Shown: positions 25,615 to 35,064 of the stretch, one piece after another | Layout: each line of letters starts with the position of its first letter | Numbering within the stretch: position 1 is the first letter of the stretch | DNA from: Acidobacteriota bacterium | Lineage (GTDB): Bacteria > Acidobacteriota > Terriglobia > Terriglobales > Acidobacteriaceae | DNA: 64,000 nucleotides | NCBI GenBank assembly: GCA_018268915.1 | Contig: JAFDVQ010000006.1 | Span: 558,001-622,000 of the forward strand | Direction: 5' to 3' | The notes under the pieces: generated by a model | The model's input: only the letters and a program-made list of their open reading frames with translations | What the model was told of the DNA's origin: nothing | The model's database searches: none | Position numbers and translations under genes: made by a program

Positions 25615-27783
25615 CTAACCTGCTGACGTCAGCGCCGGTTCAATAACCGGTACACGGGTGACGGAGATAACACTGATGTCGTCGGCTTGGCCGAAGGATT
25701 GCGCGGCGTTCGCAACTTCCGCGGCGCATTTTGCGGAGTGCAACAACGCGTGAACGCGCTCGAATCCAAACAGGTGACCTTCGGCGTCGGTGGCCTCTGC
25801 GATGCCGTCGGACATTAAAACCAGTTTGTCGTCCGGCCTCAATTGGAAGTGCATGACGGAAAACTCTGCGCTTTCCAGCATTCCCAGCGGCAATGCGCCT
25901 TCCATTGCAATCGGTTCTGAATTGAGATAGGGCGCCATGTGCCCGCCATTGGCCAGCGTGACTGCGCCATCAGCCGTAATCTTCAGTGCGAGGCAAGTAG
26001 CCTGCGAATCATCGCGGCCCAGGAGGCGTTGATTCAGAGCCTTCAGTATCACAATCGGATCGGTGCTCCAATCTGATGTGCTGCGAATAGCCCCGACCAG
26101 CAGCGCGACGAGCATGCCCGCCTGGAGTCCTTTGCCAGTTACGTCTCCGGCCACAATCAACACGCTGTCGTCGCTCTGGTTCGGAATGATCTGGAAGAAA
26201 TCGCCGCCCACTTCGCGCGCTGGCCGGTACTCGCTCTCGATGGTGAGTCCCGGCAGCGCCATCCGTGCTTCGGGCAGGATCACCTGCTGGACCTCCTGCG
26301 CCTGCTTCACATCCAGCGCCATGAGCCGCTGGCGCTTTACCGATTGCAACAGCCGCCGCAGCAGAAGCAGGGCGATCACCACCGCCACCAGCAGATTCGC
26401 GATTGTGCTAAGGGAGACAGTCACGCCGAATGGGAACCAATAAACCCTGACATGGAGAAGCGTGAGTTGTGGCGAGAAGGCATGGATCCCCCGCAATACA
26501 ACCAGAGGCAGAACTATCCAGCCCTCCACGCCCTGCCGGCGAATGCCTTCGAGCACGACCCACAACAACAAGGCGAATACGAGCACTCGAAGAACCAGCG
26601 AGACCGTTACGAACTGGACTGCAACCCCGTGAGGGACGAGCCCGAAGAAGATCTCCTCGCCCAAAATCGTAGATACCATCAACAGCAGCGTCAGCACGGA
26701 AGTGAGCCGGGGCAGCCACAGCGGACGCTGCAGCCCGAACCACACCCGAAACACCATGACCCATGCGGCGGAAATCGCAGGGCTCACAAGACCATCCAAT
26801 AGCAGGTTGTTGACTCGGATGCTCTGAAGTTCCGTGCAGACGCCGATGAAAATGAAGGCTGAGTTGACAGCGAAAAGCAGGAAGAGGAATCCCATCCACA
26901 GGTAGACCCGGTCGGAGCGGTCAAACAGGATGAGAGTGAAGGCGACCGCCGCCAGCAGGCCGAACAGCGGAGCCTGGACGGCCGAAATTGCGTAAGTGCG
27001 GATCAGTTCTAGCCAACGCATCTGGTAGCCCGCCGCCACCGCGCCTGCCTCGCCCAGCACCGGCGCCGAGTGCATGCCGCCAGCATCGGGCTGATTGATC
27101 AGCGCGAAAGGCCCCATCCACAGGCGAAAGGCCAGAACCCGCGTTCGCTCAACCGGGCCAGTTTCGTCGGATTCGGTTCCTCCTTGCCCGGTTCCTTCTT
27201 GTCTGGTTTCGGCGTCGTGACTTCCCGGTTGCGCCAGAGAGAACATTTTGGGCTGGGTGAAGTAGACGACGGGCTCGCTGCCGGTAAAGTCGCCGAAGTG
27301 CCCGGCCAGCTCTCCGTCGTCGAACACCTGATAGGCGTCATCTACGTCGGCCGGCCCCACCAGCGCCAATCCCTCACTCGGCCGCGCCTGCACCTGCACC
27401 CGGATGCGGTACCAGGCATAGCCAAAGTAGCCGGGGTGTCCCTGGGCCGTCCAGCCGGGCTCATAGCCTGAGAGCCCATTGGCCGGATCAAATGCGCCAT
27501 CCTTCGGCGTCAGGTCCACCGTCTCCCACTTCGAGTCGTCAAAAACCGGCTCGGCCCAGAGCGGCTTGCCGGTCTTGGGGTCAGTCGGAGAGTCGCCCAC
27601 GGTGAACTTCCACGGCCCGTAGAGCGGCACGGCGGCCTGGCCGAGGGTGATGCGCGCTGCACTCTGTGCCTGCGCGAGCGCAGCACGTGGGATTGCGGGC
27701 GGCCTGGCCGGCTGAGCCGCAGCCAGGTTACTGCACACTAAAACAGCAGCCGTCAACAATAAGAAAGCGGCGCGTCGTGCCAT
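25615..27783 (-). CDS. 7TM sensor with SpoIIE/PP2C phosphatase domain
   Basis: The 722-residue protein has a signal peptide (FLLLTAAVLVCSN), an extracytoplasmic beta-rich sensor region to about residue 230, seven hydrophobic helices (about 245-470), a linker and a C-terminal SpoIIE-type PP2C phosphatase (EYRPAREVGGDFF, IVAGDVTGKGLQAGML, LANGGHMAPYL, MSDGIAEATD). The metal-binding Asp residues are present. ATG 27783 follows GAGGACA; 86 upstream codons are open but unlike the family. Such 7TM-RsbU-type proteins dephosphorylate anti-sigma-factor antagonists; no partner-switch gene is adjacent. Confidence 0.9.
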   Translation of the reverse strand: MARRAAFLLLTAAVLVCSNLAAAQPARPPAIPRAALAQAQSAARITLGQAAVPLYGPWKFTVGDSPTDPKTGKPLWAEPVFDDSKWETVDLTPKDGAFDPANGLSGYEPGWTAQGHPGYFGYAWYRIRVQVQARPSEGLALVGPADVDDAYQVFDDGELAGHFGDFTGSEPVVYFTQPKMFSLAQPGSHDAETRQEGTGQGGTESDETGPVERTRVLAFRLWMGPFALINQPDAGGMHSAPVLGEAGAVAAGYQMRWLELIRTYAISAVQAPLFGLLAAVAFTLILFDRSDRVYLWMGFLFLLFAVNSAFIFIGVCTELQSIRVNNLLLDGLVSPAISAAWVMVFRVWFGLQRPLWLPRLTSVLTLLLMVSTILGEEIFFGLVPHGVAVQFVTVSLVLRVLVFALLLWVVLEGIRRQGVEGWIVLPLVVLRGIHAFSPQLTLLHVRVYWFPFGVTVSLSTIANLLVAVVIALLLLRRLLQSVKRQRLMALDVKQAQEVQQVILPEARMALPGLTIESEYRPAREVGGDFFQIIPNQSDDSVLIVAGDVTGKGLQAGMLVALLVGAIRSTSDWSTDPIVILKALNQRLLGRDDSQATCLALKITADGAVTLANGGHMAPYLNSEPIAMEGALPLGMLESAEFSVMHFQLRPDDKLVLMSDGIAEATDAEGHLFGFERVHALLHSAKCAAEVANAAQSFGQADDISVISVTRVPVIEPALTSAG

Positions 27784-28043
27784 CGCTTGTCCTCGAATAT
27801 ATGGAACCGATTCAAGAACTATACGCAGTCCATCCCCAGCGGAGGAAAGAATAATCCTCAAGCTGACGATGCTGTTTGAACTCCTACCGACATCCTTCGC
27901 AAGCCGGATGACGATGAAGGGAATGAGGCCGCAATGAAATATCTGATCGAGGTGCGCTTGAATGTTCCGGGCAGATTGTCGCCCACTATCGCTTTGAGAT
28001 GAAGAAGTAGGAAAAGGTGCCGCTTGCGGTGTAGATTCCACGC

Positions 28044-28481
28044 ATGACGCTTAAAAGAATGGATAACGTAGGAATTGTCGTCGACGACCTCGGAGGGGCA
28101 ATCGACTTCTTTCGAGAGCTAGGCCTTGAGCTCGAAGGCCGGGCCATGATCGAAGGAGAATGGGCAGGACGCGTCACCGGACTTGTCGGTCAGCGTGTCG
28201 AGATCGCAATGATGCACACGCCTGATGGCCACAGCCGTCTCGAACTCTCCCGCTTCATCAGTCCATCGGTCATCGCAGATCACCGTAACGCTCCCGTCAA
28301 TGCCTTGGGCTATCTTCGGGTAATGTTCGCCGTGGATGACATCGACGAGACACTTGAGAGGCTCATCAAACGTGGTGCACAGCTCGTCGGCGAAGTAGTC
28401 AGATATCAGGACTCGTATCGGCTCTGCTATATCCGGGGACCCGAGGGGCTTCTCATCGGACTCGCCCAGGAAATGGGCTGA
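28044..28481 (+). CDS. VOC/glyoxalase-fold protein
   Basis: The 145-residue protein has two beta-alpha-beta-beta-beta modules of the vicinal-oxygen-chelate fold (MDNVGIVVDDLGGAIDFF at the start; YLRVMFAVDDIDETLERL near 95; YIRGPEGLLIGLAQ at the end). Candidate metal ligands are the Glu in SRLELSRF and the Glu in GPEGLL. It could be a glyoxalase, dioxygenase or antibiotic-resistance-like member; activity cannot be assigned. Confidence 0.88.
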   Translation: MTLKRMDNVGIVVDDLGGAIDFFRELGLELEGRAMIEGEWAGRVTGLVGQRVEIAMMHTPDGHSRLELSRFISPSVIADHRNAPVNALGYLRVMFAVDDIDETLERLIKRGAQLVGEVVRYQDSYRLCYIRGPEGLLIGLAQEMG

Positions 28482-28526
28482 GCGCACGCAGATCCAACGG
28501 TGATCCCCTCACTATTTCATGAACTA

Positions 28527-28606
28527 CAACCCTTGCTCTCAAAGCGATGTTTGCCGCTTACTCTCCCAGATCAAGGGATTGTCAGAAGTAGAGTGGTCGC
28601 CCCTCG
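28527..28606 (+). repeat. Dispersed repeat (GCCGGT family), copy 8
   Basis: Box 1 (CAACCCTTGCTCTCAAAGCG, TTTGCCGCTTACTC) with AAGCG/CGCTT arms, followed 25 bases later by box 2 (GAGTGGTCGCCCCTCGG). The box order is reversed relative to copies 2 and 7, as if part of a longer tandem. It lies between convergent gene ends. Confidence 0.6.
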
Positions 28607-28654
28607 GCGCCTGACCATGAATTGTATCCAGCCTTCCGCACCAACAAGTTCCCT

Positions 28655-30937
28655 TCAGCGCGTGAATTCGATATCCGCCCCATCATGCTTCGGCTGGTTC
28701 GCGCGCCTCTGATGCTTCGCCACGTACATGGCCGCATCCGCCGAATTCAGCAGGCTGTCCTGCGTATTTCCGTCCACAGGAAAGAGCGCAACGCCGAAGC
28801 TGGCCGCTCCGCGAATTTGATTCTCACCCACCTGGAACGGATCGGAGAAGCAGCCCTCAAGGCGCTCCACAACCGCATCGATCTCTTCGTGGCTTGATGC
28901 ATGGTAAAGCAACACAGCAAACTCGTCGCCACCAAGCCGCGCCATCACATCGTTCGGCCGAAGCTGGTGCTTCATGCGCAGCGTGACTTGTTGCAGATAG
29001 CGATCGCCCACCTGGTGGCCGTATTGATCGTTGATCAGCTTGAATCCATCAAGATCCACGTAGACTAATCCGAAGCTGGACTTCTCCACCTTTGCTCGTT
29101 CGATCATCTCCCCGAGACGCTTCTCAAGAGAGAAGCGATTGTGGAGTTCTGTCAGCAGGTCGAATTCAGAGCGATGCTGCAGGTCCGAATAGAGCCGGCG
29201 ATTTTCGATCGCCAGCGATATTAGTCCGGCCGCTGAAGAAAGTGCGTCTGTCTCGATTCTGGTCGGCTTGGTCTTGGCGTGAAGCGCGGCGCTGATCACA
29301 CCCAGTTGCGTGCCCGATCGCGACAGGATCTGGTGCTCGATGATCCGCAATCCCGTGAATTGTTTCGGCCGCGTTCCCCGTTGCAGCCCATCGGCAATCT
29401 CGCACCAGCAGGCTGCTCCGTTCAGTCGGAACGAGACAATCTCCGTCGCTTCTTCCACCATATCTAGCAGGCTCGTCGACCCGTTCAGGTGCTCGAGCAC
29501 GCGGCTTCGCATCTGCTCCATCCGCGCCAGGCGGGCGATATGGGTACGTCCCCCACGCTCTCGGCGCCATGCAAAGATGCCGATCAACACCATGCCCGCC
29601 AGCAGCGCGCCTGTGAGAAAAGTCAGATTCCTCACCGTGAGGAACGATGGCCCGGCGAGTACCGTCAGATCCTCCGGAGAACGCAGTAGAATGTCGAACG
29701 CTGTCGGCTTCTGGCTCTCCTGAGCCTCTGTCACCCGGCAGACGCCCACGATCCGCACCATCGATCCTGCCTCGATTTGCCGCATGGGCCCAGGCGCGCC
29801 ATCGAGATGCCGTGGGTGCTGAAGAATCGCCTTGAAAAGGTGCTCACCCGAGACAAAGACATATTCGTCCTGCCCTGCCTCTCGCACCGCGGTGATCAGT
29901 TTCGCCTCGATCGATACCAGGTCGAGTGCGTGTCCTCCCCGCGCCAGTACATCTGAACTGGACTCGACGGGAGCGACGCTTGACGGCGAATTCAGAACGT
30001 CCACCGCGCCGCTGGTCAGAACCAGGGAGCCGTTCTCCACATCCGGAAATCCGCTCACCGTCGCAAGGTTCCCCACCTTGGCCGGCCGCTCGAATTGCGT
30101 GGTCACCAGCACACTTCGGTCGCCATTCTGCAAAACCAGCGTCGACCCCGGCAGGTAGTAAGTGATCGTCCCCGTGATTTTTACCCGCCCGGTGTTGTTC
30201 TGAACGCTGTAGCCGCTCAGCATCTGGTCGATCGGGGTGATGGGCAGGTCTTTCGGAGCGACCGCAGCCGGACGGATGACCTTCAGGTCAGCGACCGATG
30301 AGGCCTCGATCAAAATGCCCGTGATCTGCATCTTTCGATCGAACCTGCCTGCGACTGCGCCGGTAAGCTCCACCTCAGCGTCGAGCAACGACGCCAGGTC
30401 GGTCGGACCGCTCTCCGGCATCTGCGCATCGACCGTCCCGTCCTTCATCTGCAGCTGCAGATAAAGTATCGAGTTTCCTTCGTCCTTCACTACGTTCGCG
30501 CTTCGTACGAAGCCTCGAACTGTCGCTCGCTGGCAATCGAGCTCTGCTCGAATCAGCTGCCGAAATTCAGCCTGAACCGGCGCGGGCGGCTCCCCGTGGC
30601 CTTGCACCACGATCCTGTCAGCCTTTACCTCAGGTCGAAAACTCGCCCGCGTAGTTCCCGTTACAACAACCCGATCTCCCGGCGCCAGGGTCTGGCTGGG
30701 AGTCGTTTCAACGTAGATAGCGGTTTGGCCATCCTGCACGAACAGGTCCACATTGCCGTTCGCGTAGTAAGTCACCACGCCCGAAAAGGAAACTGGAAGC
30801 CCCCGGCTTGCCTCCTGATTTGTAAGAGAGTGAATCGCACCAAGCGTCGTCAGCGGGGCAGTCTCCGCCGTTCCCATCACCGCCGTGCACAGCAGCACCG
30901 CGAAAAAGACCTGGCCGAAGGTGCGGTAAAGCTTCAT
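28655..30937 (-). CDS. Diguanylate cyclase with periplasmic sensor region
   Basis: The 760-residue protein has a signal peptide, about 400 residues of extracytoplasmic beta-rich repeats (FSGVVTYYANGNVDLFVQDG; TGTITYYLPGSTLVLQNGD, OB-like), one transmembrane helix (FLTGALLAGMVLIGIFAW, about 440-460), a GAF-like linker and a C-terminal GGDEF domain. The active site is intact (RLGGDEFAVL), and RPND five residues before GGDEF is an allosteric I-site. It should make cyclic di-GMP in response to an envelope signal. It shares its direction with the SpoIIE gene but the VOC gene lies between. Confidence 0.9.
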   Translation of the reverse strand: MKLYRTFGQVFFAVLLCTAVMGTAETAPLTTLGAIHSLTNQEASRGLPVSFSGVVTYYANGNVDLFVQDGQTAIYVETTPSQTLAPGDRVVVTGTTRASFRPEVKADRIVVQGHGEPPAPVQAEFRQLIRAELDCQRATVRGFVRSANVVKDEGNSILYLQLQMKDGTVDAQMPESGPTDLASLLDAEVELTGAVAGRFDRKMQITGILIEASSVADLKVIRPAAVAPKDLPITPIDQMLSGYSVQNNTGRVKITGTITYYLPGSTLVLQNGDRSVLVTTQFERPAKVGNLATVSGFPDVENGSLVLTSGAVDVLNSPSSVAPVESSSDVLARGGHALDLVSIEAKLITAVREAGQDEYVFVSGEHLFKAILQHPRHLDGAPGPMRQIEAGSMVRIVGVCRVTEAQESQKPTAFDILLRSPEDLTVLAGPSFLTVRNLTFLTGALLAGMVLIGIFAWRRERGGRTHIARLARMEQMRSRVLEHLNGSTSLLDMVEEATEIVSFRLNGAACWCEIADGLQRGTRPKQFTGLRIIEHQILSRSGTQLGVISAALHAKTKPTRIETDALSSAAGLISLAIENRRLYSDLQHRSEFDLLTELHNRFSLEKRLGEMIERAKVEKSSFGLVYVDLDGFKLINDQYGHQVGDRYLQQVTLRMKHQLRPNDVMARLGGDEFAVLLYHASSHEEIDAVVERLEGCFSDPFQVGENQIRGAASFGVALFPVDGNTQDSLLNSADAAMYVAKHQRRANQPKHDGADIEFTR

Positions 30938-31473
30938 ATCCTAGCCGATCACCAATCTTTCATCGTGCTGGACGTGCGGATAAGGTCCGGACGATGAGAT
31001 CGGAGGAGTTTCCGCTCCTGCGAGATCGCGAGGCCCAATATGTGTATTTGATTAAGTCTAACGCCCCTCTCGCTGTATCCCCCCCGTACAAAAACAGCAC
31101 CAGGTGACTTTGGATTTATGCGACAACTTTCCATGTTCCAGTCCCAGATCGGGACAACATCAAGTCCGTCCAATCGCGATACTCTCCGCCGCAAAACGAC
31201 AACAAAAAACCCACCGTTCCCGGTGGGCTCTTTGTTTGTGGGTCAAAATCGGTCAACACTCGCCTCAACCCACGCTGCATCCACAATAGGTCACCTCACG
31301 CCCGGTCGCATCCCTCATCGGTAACCGCCGAGGCCAAAAGAACAAAACCAAAGTACGTTGACGTCCGAAAAATCATCTCGGCGAAGAGCCGTTTCTGCCG
31401 AAGGCCTCCGTTGCCGCAAACGAATCTCCGCTATTCGGCCGCTCGCACAGCGTGATAGCGTAAGAGGACCGAA
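30938..31473. other. Divergent intergenic region with an orphan terminator
   Basis: These 536 bases between divergent genes hold no supported gene. They contain a strong hairpin at 31209-31226 and, just after it, a paired GGTCAAAA/GGTCAACA motif (31242-31260). See the separate terminator entry and finding. Confidence 0.5.
31209..31226 (-). terminator. Intrinsic terminator without an obvious gene
   Basis: CCCACCG and CGGTGGG form a 7-base-pair stem with loop TTCC. On the minus strand it is followed by TTTTTTGTTG, a good U-tract; on the plus strand by CTCTTTGTTT. No coding gene on the minus strand ends here. Confidence 0.7.
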
Positions 31474-32181
31474 ATGAGCAGCTTCCCCGTCCGAAAAGCA
31501 AAAATCTGCGCTCCAGCAAGGACCACACATGCCTGCGCAACCGGGCTGATAGCCGTTCTGCTGCTCACTTTCGCACCGATCCCGTCTCGCTCTCAGGCCA
31601 GTGGCGGACCCTCCGTAGTCCAGCCAGGCGCTCCCGGAGAACCCACAAAGACCCTCCCGAACGACACCCATGCGACCCTCCCGCCCATATCCCGTGCCGA
31701 CGTGGACTTCATGCAGGGAATGATCATGCATCACTCGCAGGCCGTGGAGATGACGGCATTGATCCAATCGCACACAGAGAACAAAAACGTCCGGGCAATG
31801 GGCGCCAAGATCAGCAGTTCCCAGGCCGACGAGATCCGAATGATGCAGCGCTGGCTTGCGGCCCGCGGCCAGGCAACATCCATGGAGATGCCGGGCATGC
31901 CGGGAATGGACATGGGTGGAAAGGCGATGGCCCCGATGCCTGGAATGCTGACGCCCGATCAGATGACCGCCCTCAAGCATGCCACGGGAACCGAGTTCGA
32001 CCGCCTGTTCCTCTCCGGAATGATTCAGCATCATGGCGGTGCGCTGGTCATGGTGAAAGATCTGTTCAACAGTGCCGGTGCGGGGCAGGACGCGGAGATC
32101 TTCGATTTCGCGACAGATGTCGACAACTCGCAGCGGGCAGAAATCAAAATCATGCAGAAATATCTGGAGGAGCTTCATTGA
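31474..32181 (+). CDS. Secreted DUF305 protein (two DUF305 modules)
   Basis: The 235-residue protein has an N-terminal signal/anchor (ATGLIAVLLLTFAPIPS) and two DUF305 four-helix-type modules. Each carries the metal-binding pattern F-M/L-x-G-M-I-x-H-H: FMQGMIMHHSQA near 77 and FLSGMIQHHGGA near 180. The Met-rich linker (EMPGMPGMDMGG) resembles copper-binding proteins. Ferritin-like DUF305 proteins are linked to metal, often copper, handling. The stop overlaps the start of the LVIVD gene, so the two are coupled. Confidence 0.9.
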   Translation: MSSFPVRKAKICAPARTTHACATGLIAVLLLTFAPIPSRSQASGGPSVVQPGAPGEPTKTLPNDTHATLPPISRADVDFMQGMIMHHSQAVEMTALIQSHTENKNVRAMGAKISSSQADEIRMMQRWLAARGQATSMEMPGMPGMDMGGKAMAPMPGMLTPDQMTALKHATGTEFDRLFLSGMIQHHGGALVMVKDLFNSAGAGQDAEIFDFATDVDNSQRAEIKIMQKYLEELH

Positions 32182-34196
32182 ATTCGACGCGAAGTCTGAC
32201 ACTTCCCCTCGCCGCAATGGCCGCGGTTCTCTTCTTCCCCTCGCAGAGCAATGCACAGGAACAAAAACCGGGCCCCGATGCCGCCGCACAGCCCGCGCCT
32301 CAGGCGCAGGAAAAGCCAAAAGAGGAAGGCGACCCATTCGCTCCTCAGCCCGCTCCACCTCTGCCGCCGGGTATGACAGGATCAGATACGAAAGACCCGC
32401 GGGCATCGCTGAAGCCCGGAATGTATGACGCGGGCGAGATCGCCAGGGGCATGAAGCATGTGGCCCACATCAAGAAGCCGGACGCGTTTCAGCTTCAGGC
32501 GACATCCAGCGATGATCCCAGCGTGCAGAAGGTTCTCGGCCAGCTAGGCATCGGCGCTGTTGAGAAAATGCCCAAGGCTCTGCAGTTGGTAATTGCGCAG
32601 CTGGCGTTTGCAAACTCCGACTTCGCCTTCCAGGGTACCCACCTCTTTCAGGGCAACTTCTACGGAGTGAACATCTACGACATCAGCAATCCTGCCAAGG
32701 CCTCGCTGCTGACCTCGATGGTCTGTCCCGGAGGTCAGGGCGACGTCTCGGTCTACGGAAACCTGATGTTCATGTCCGTTGAAATGCCAAATGGCCGCGT
32801 CGACTGCGGCGCTGACGGATTCCCCCCGGAGCCCGCGCCGGAGTCGGGCAAGGAAAAAGAAAAGCGCCTGCCCGTTCCGCAGAAGGATCGCTTCCGCGGA
32901 GTCAGAGTCTTCGACATATCGGACATCAAGAAGCCCAAACAGGTCGCAGCCGTGCAGACATGCCGCGGCTCCCACACCCACACTCTTGTCCTCGATCCCA
33001 ACGACAAAGAGAACGTGTACATCTACGTTTCGGGAACATCCTTCGTGCGCCAGTCTGAAGAGCTGGCCGGCTGCTCCGGCGAGGGTCCGGAAAAAGATCC
33101 AAATACAGCCCTCTTCCGCATCGACGTGATCAAAGTCCCCGTCGCCCACCCTGACCAGGCAGCCATCGTCTCCCATCCGCGCGTCTTCATCGATCCGCGT
33201 TCAGGCGTGGTCAACGGCCTCAACAACGGCGGAAGCCATGGCAAGGGCGAAGAGAAGCCGCGCGATACCGATCAGTGCCACGACATCACCGTGTACTCGG
33301 CAATTGGGCTCGCCGCCGGCGCATGTTCCGGTAACGGCCTTCTCCTCGACATCAAGGACCCCGTAAATCCCAAGCGCGTAGACGCCGTCAACGACCCGAA
33401 CTACTCCTACTGGCATTCCGCTTCGTTCTCCAACGACGGAACAAAGGTGGTCTTCACCGACGAGTGGGGCGGCGGCCTTGGAGCACGTTGCCGTGCCAAC
33501 GACCCGAACAAGTGGGGCGCCGACGCCATCTTCAACTTGAAGGATGACAAGCTGACCTTTGCCAACTACTACAAGCTCCCCGCTGCTCAGGGCGACACAG
33601 AGAATTGCGTCGCGCACAACGGATCGCTCATTCCAGTGCCGGGACGCGACATCGAAGTGCAGGCCTGGTATCAGGGCGGCGTCTCCGTCATGGACTTCAC
33701 CGACCCGGCTCACCCGCAGGAGATCGCCTACTTTGATCGCGGCCCGATCGATCCAAAGATGCTCGTGCTCGGCGGCGACTGGTCGGCCTATTGGTACAAC
33801 GGCGCGATCTACGGCTCTGAAATCGCCCGCGGCCTCGACGTCTTCGAGCTCACCGCTACCGATCTCCTCTCGCAGAACGAGATTGACGCTGCCAAAGCCG
33901 TCCAGGTCAAAGAGCTCAACGTCCAGAACCAGCAGAAGCTGGAGTGGCCGTCAAAGCTCGTCGTAGCGAAGGCCTATGTCGATCAGCTCGAAAGATCGCA
34001 GGCCCTGCCAGCCGATCAGATCGCATCCTTGCGAAAGGGAATTCGCGATGCTGAGAAGTCGCACCTGAAAGAGAAGCAGGTGGCAAAGCTGCGAGCAATG
34101 ACAGAGAAGTTGGCTGCCAATGCATCTTCTGCGAAGCCCGCCGACGCAACCCGGCTTCAGGCACTCGCCGAGATCCTGAAGCATCCCGTGGCCTAG
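32178..34196 (+). CDS. Secreted LVIVD-repeat propeller protein
   Basis: The 672-residue protein starts at TTG 32178, overlapping the DUF305 stop by 4 bases. It has a signal peptide (LPLAAMAAVLFFPS), a Pro/Gln-rich linker, then LVIVD-type propeller repeats (GNFYGVNIYDISNPAK; RGVRVFDISDIKKPKQV; YWHSASFSNDGTKVVF; GGVSVMDFTDPAHPQE). The last 110 residues are helical and charged. The pairing with DUF305 recurs in Acidobacteriota and suggests a joint envelope function, perhaps metal-related; this is inference. Confidence 0.87.
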   Translation: MNSTRSLTLPLAAMAAVLFFPSQSNAQEQKPGPDAAAQPAPQAQEKPKEEGDPFAPQPAPPLPPGMTGSDTKDPRASLKPGMYDAGEIARGMKHVAHIKKPDAFQLQATSSDDPSVQKVLGQLGIGAVEKMPKALQLVIAQLAFANSDFAFQGTHLFQGNFYGVNIYDISNPAKASLLTSMVCPGGQGDVSVYGNLMFMSVEMPNGRVDCGADGFPPEPAPESGKEKEKRLPVPQKDRFRGVRVFDISDIKKPKQVAAVQTCRGSHTHTLVLDPNDKENVYIYVSGTSFVRQSEELAGCSGEGPEKDPNTALFRIDVIKVPVAHPDQAAIVSHPRVFIDPRSGVVNGLNNGGSHGKGEEKPRDTDQCHDITVYSAIGLAAGACSGNGLLLDIKDPVNPKRVDAVNDPNYSYWHSASFSNDGTKVVFTDEWGGGLGARCRANDPNKWGADAIFNLKDDKLTFANYYKLPAAQGDTENCVAHNGSLIPVPGRDIEVQAWYQGGVSVMDFTDPAHPQEIAYFDRGPIDPKMLVLGGDWSAYWYNGAIYGSEIARGLDVFELTATDLLSQNEIDAAKAVQVKELNVQNQQKLEWPSKLVVAKAYVDQLERSQALPADQIASLRKGIRDAEKSHLKEKQVAKLRAMTEKLAANASSAKPADATRLQALAEILKHPVA

Positions 34197-34216
34197 AGCG
34201 CAGATAGTCAGTATCC

Positions 34217-34250
34217 AAAGCCCGGCCGTGCATATGCGGCCGGGCTTTCT
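34217..34250 (+). terminator. Strong intrinsic terminator after the LVIVD gene
   Basis: AAAGCCCGGCCG and CGGCCGGGCTTT form an 11 to 12 base-pair stem with an ATAT-containing loop, followed by a short T-rich stretch. It ends the DUF305/LVIVD transcript. Confidence 0.85.
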
Positions 34251-35064
34251 ATTTGATCCCTCAAATCTCGCAATCAAAAGTAGGTCAAAGAATAAGCAGC
34301 CGGATAACTCCCCGACGATTTTCAGCGTCTCTACTTAGCAACGATGCCCGTGCGTAGCGGGGCAGTGCGTTACATGGGGAGACTCTGTCTGGTTCACGGG
34401 GAGTAAATTCAGGAAGCTATTCAAGAGTTAGAGCGAGACTAAGTAAGCTGTTCACCTTCTGCAGTACAACCGCTTGACATCATTGCATTCACTCGGGGCG
34501 CAGGAGAAATCTGTGCGGCTCGCGCGCAGACAGGGACGAACTTGTCTCCGACATATCCATCTAACTCCCGCAATCGGAAACGTTGATATATGGAATTCAT
34601 TTCTCAATTGGTATTTGTGCCAGAGGCAGGTAAGCTCCTTCGCAAAATCGTTAGTCTCTCCCGAGAACCTTTACTCTCGCTGGATAGAAAAAATGGCATG
34701 AACCGTGTAGTCCTTACACTCCCCTCTTTGCAACTCATTGCCTCACAAGAAATTGCCGCAACCAATAGCGCGCACTGGAATCACAGAAAACCTGCGTGCA
34801 TGAAAGTCGCACAAAGCAAAGAACTAAAGCCCGCTGTGAGGAATCTGGCATCTCCCTCAAAATGCCGCGAAATCGCCAGTCAAGTCCCCAAAGGTCCATC
34901 ACCGCAGATTGGCCATTCAGGTGCTTTATCTAGGGCGAGATATATACCGGCTTCGGAAACAGACAGCCGGAAAGCTTACATCGCAAGCCCATGCGCAAGC
35001 CATCCGGAGTTCAAGACCGATGGATCCGGAAGGGCATGGAATTACAAGAGCGAGGGTATCGCGA
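34251..35064. other. Long leader region before the polysaccharide locus
   Basis: About 800 bases separate the terminator from the chosen start of the priming transferase. Two open frames (34474-34701 and 34590-35078) cross it, but neither shows domain similarity or a good ribosome site. A TTGACA at 34474 lacks a convincing -10 partner. The length suggests a regulated leader, but no known riboswitch was recognised. Confidence 0.45.

Noticed and set aside
31118-31200. A possible tRNA fragment before the terminator
   Set aside because: A short stem TCCCAGATCGGGA is present but no cloverleaf can be formed.
31315-32406. A 363-codon minus-strand ORF
   Set aside because: It runs antisense through the DUF305 gene and into the LVIVD gene, shows no domain and is rich in His/Arg, as shadows in GC-rich DNA often are.
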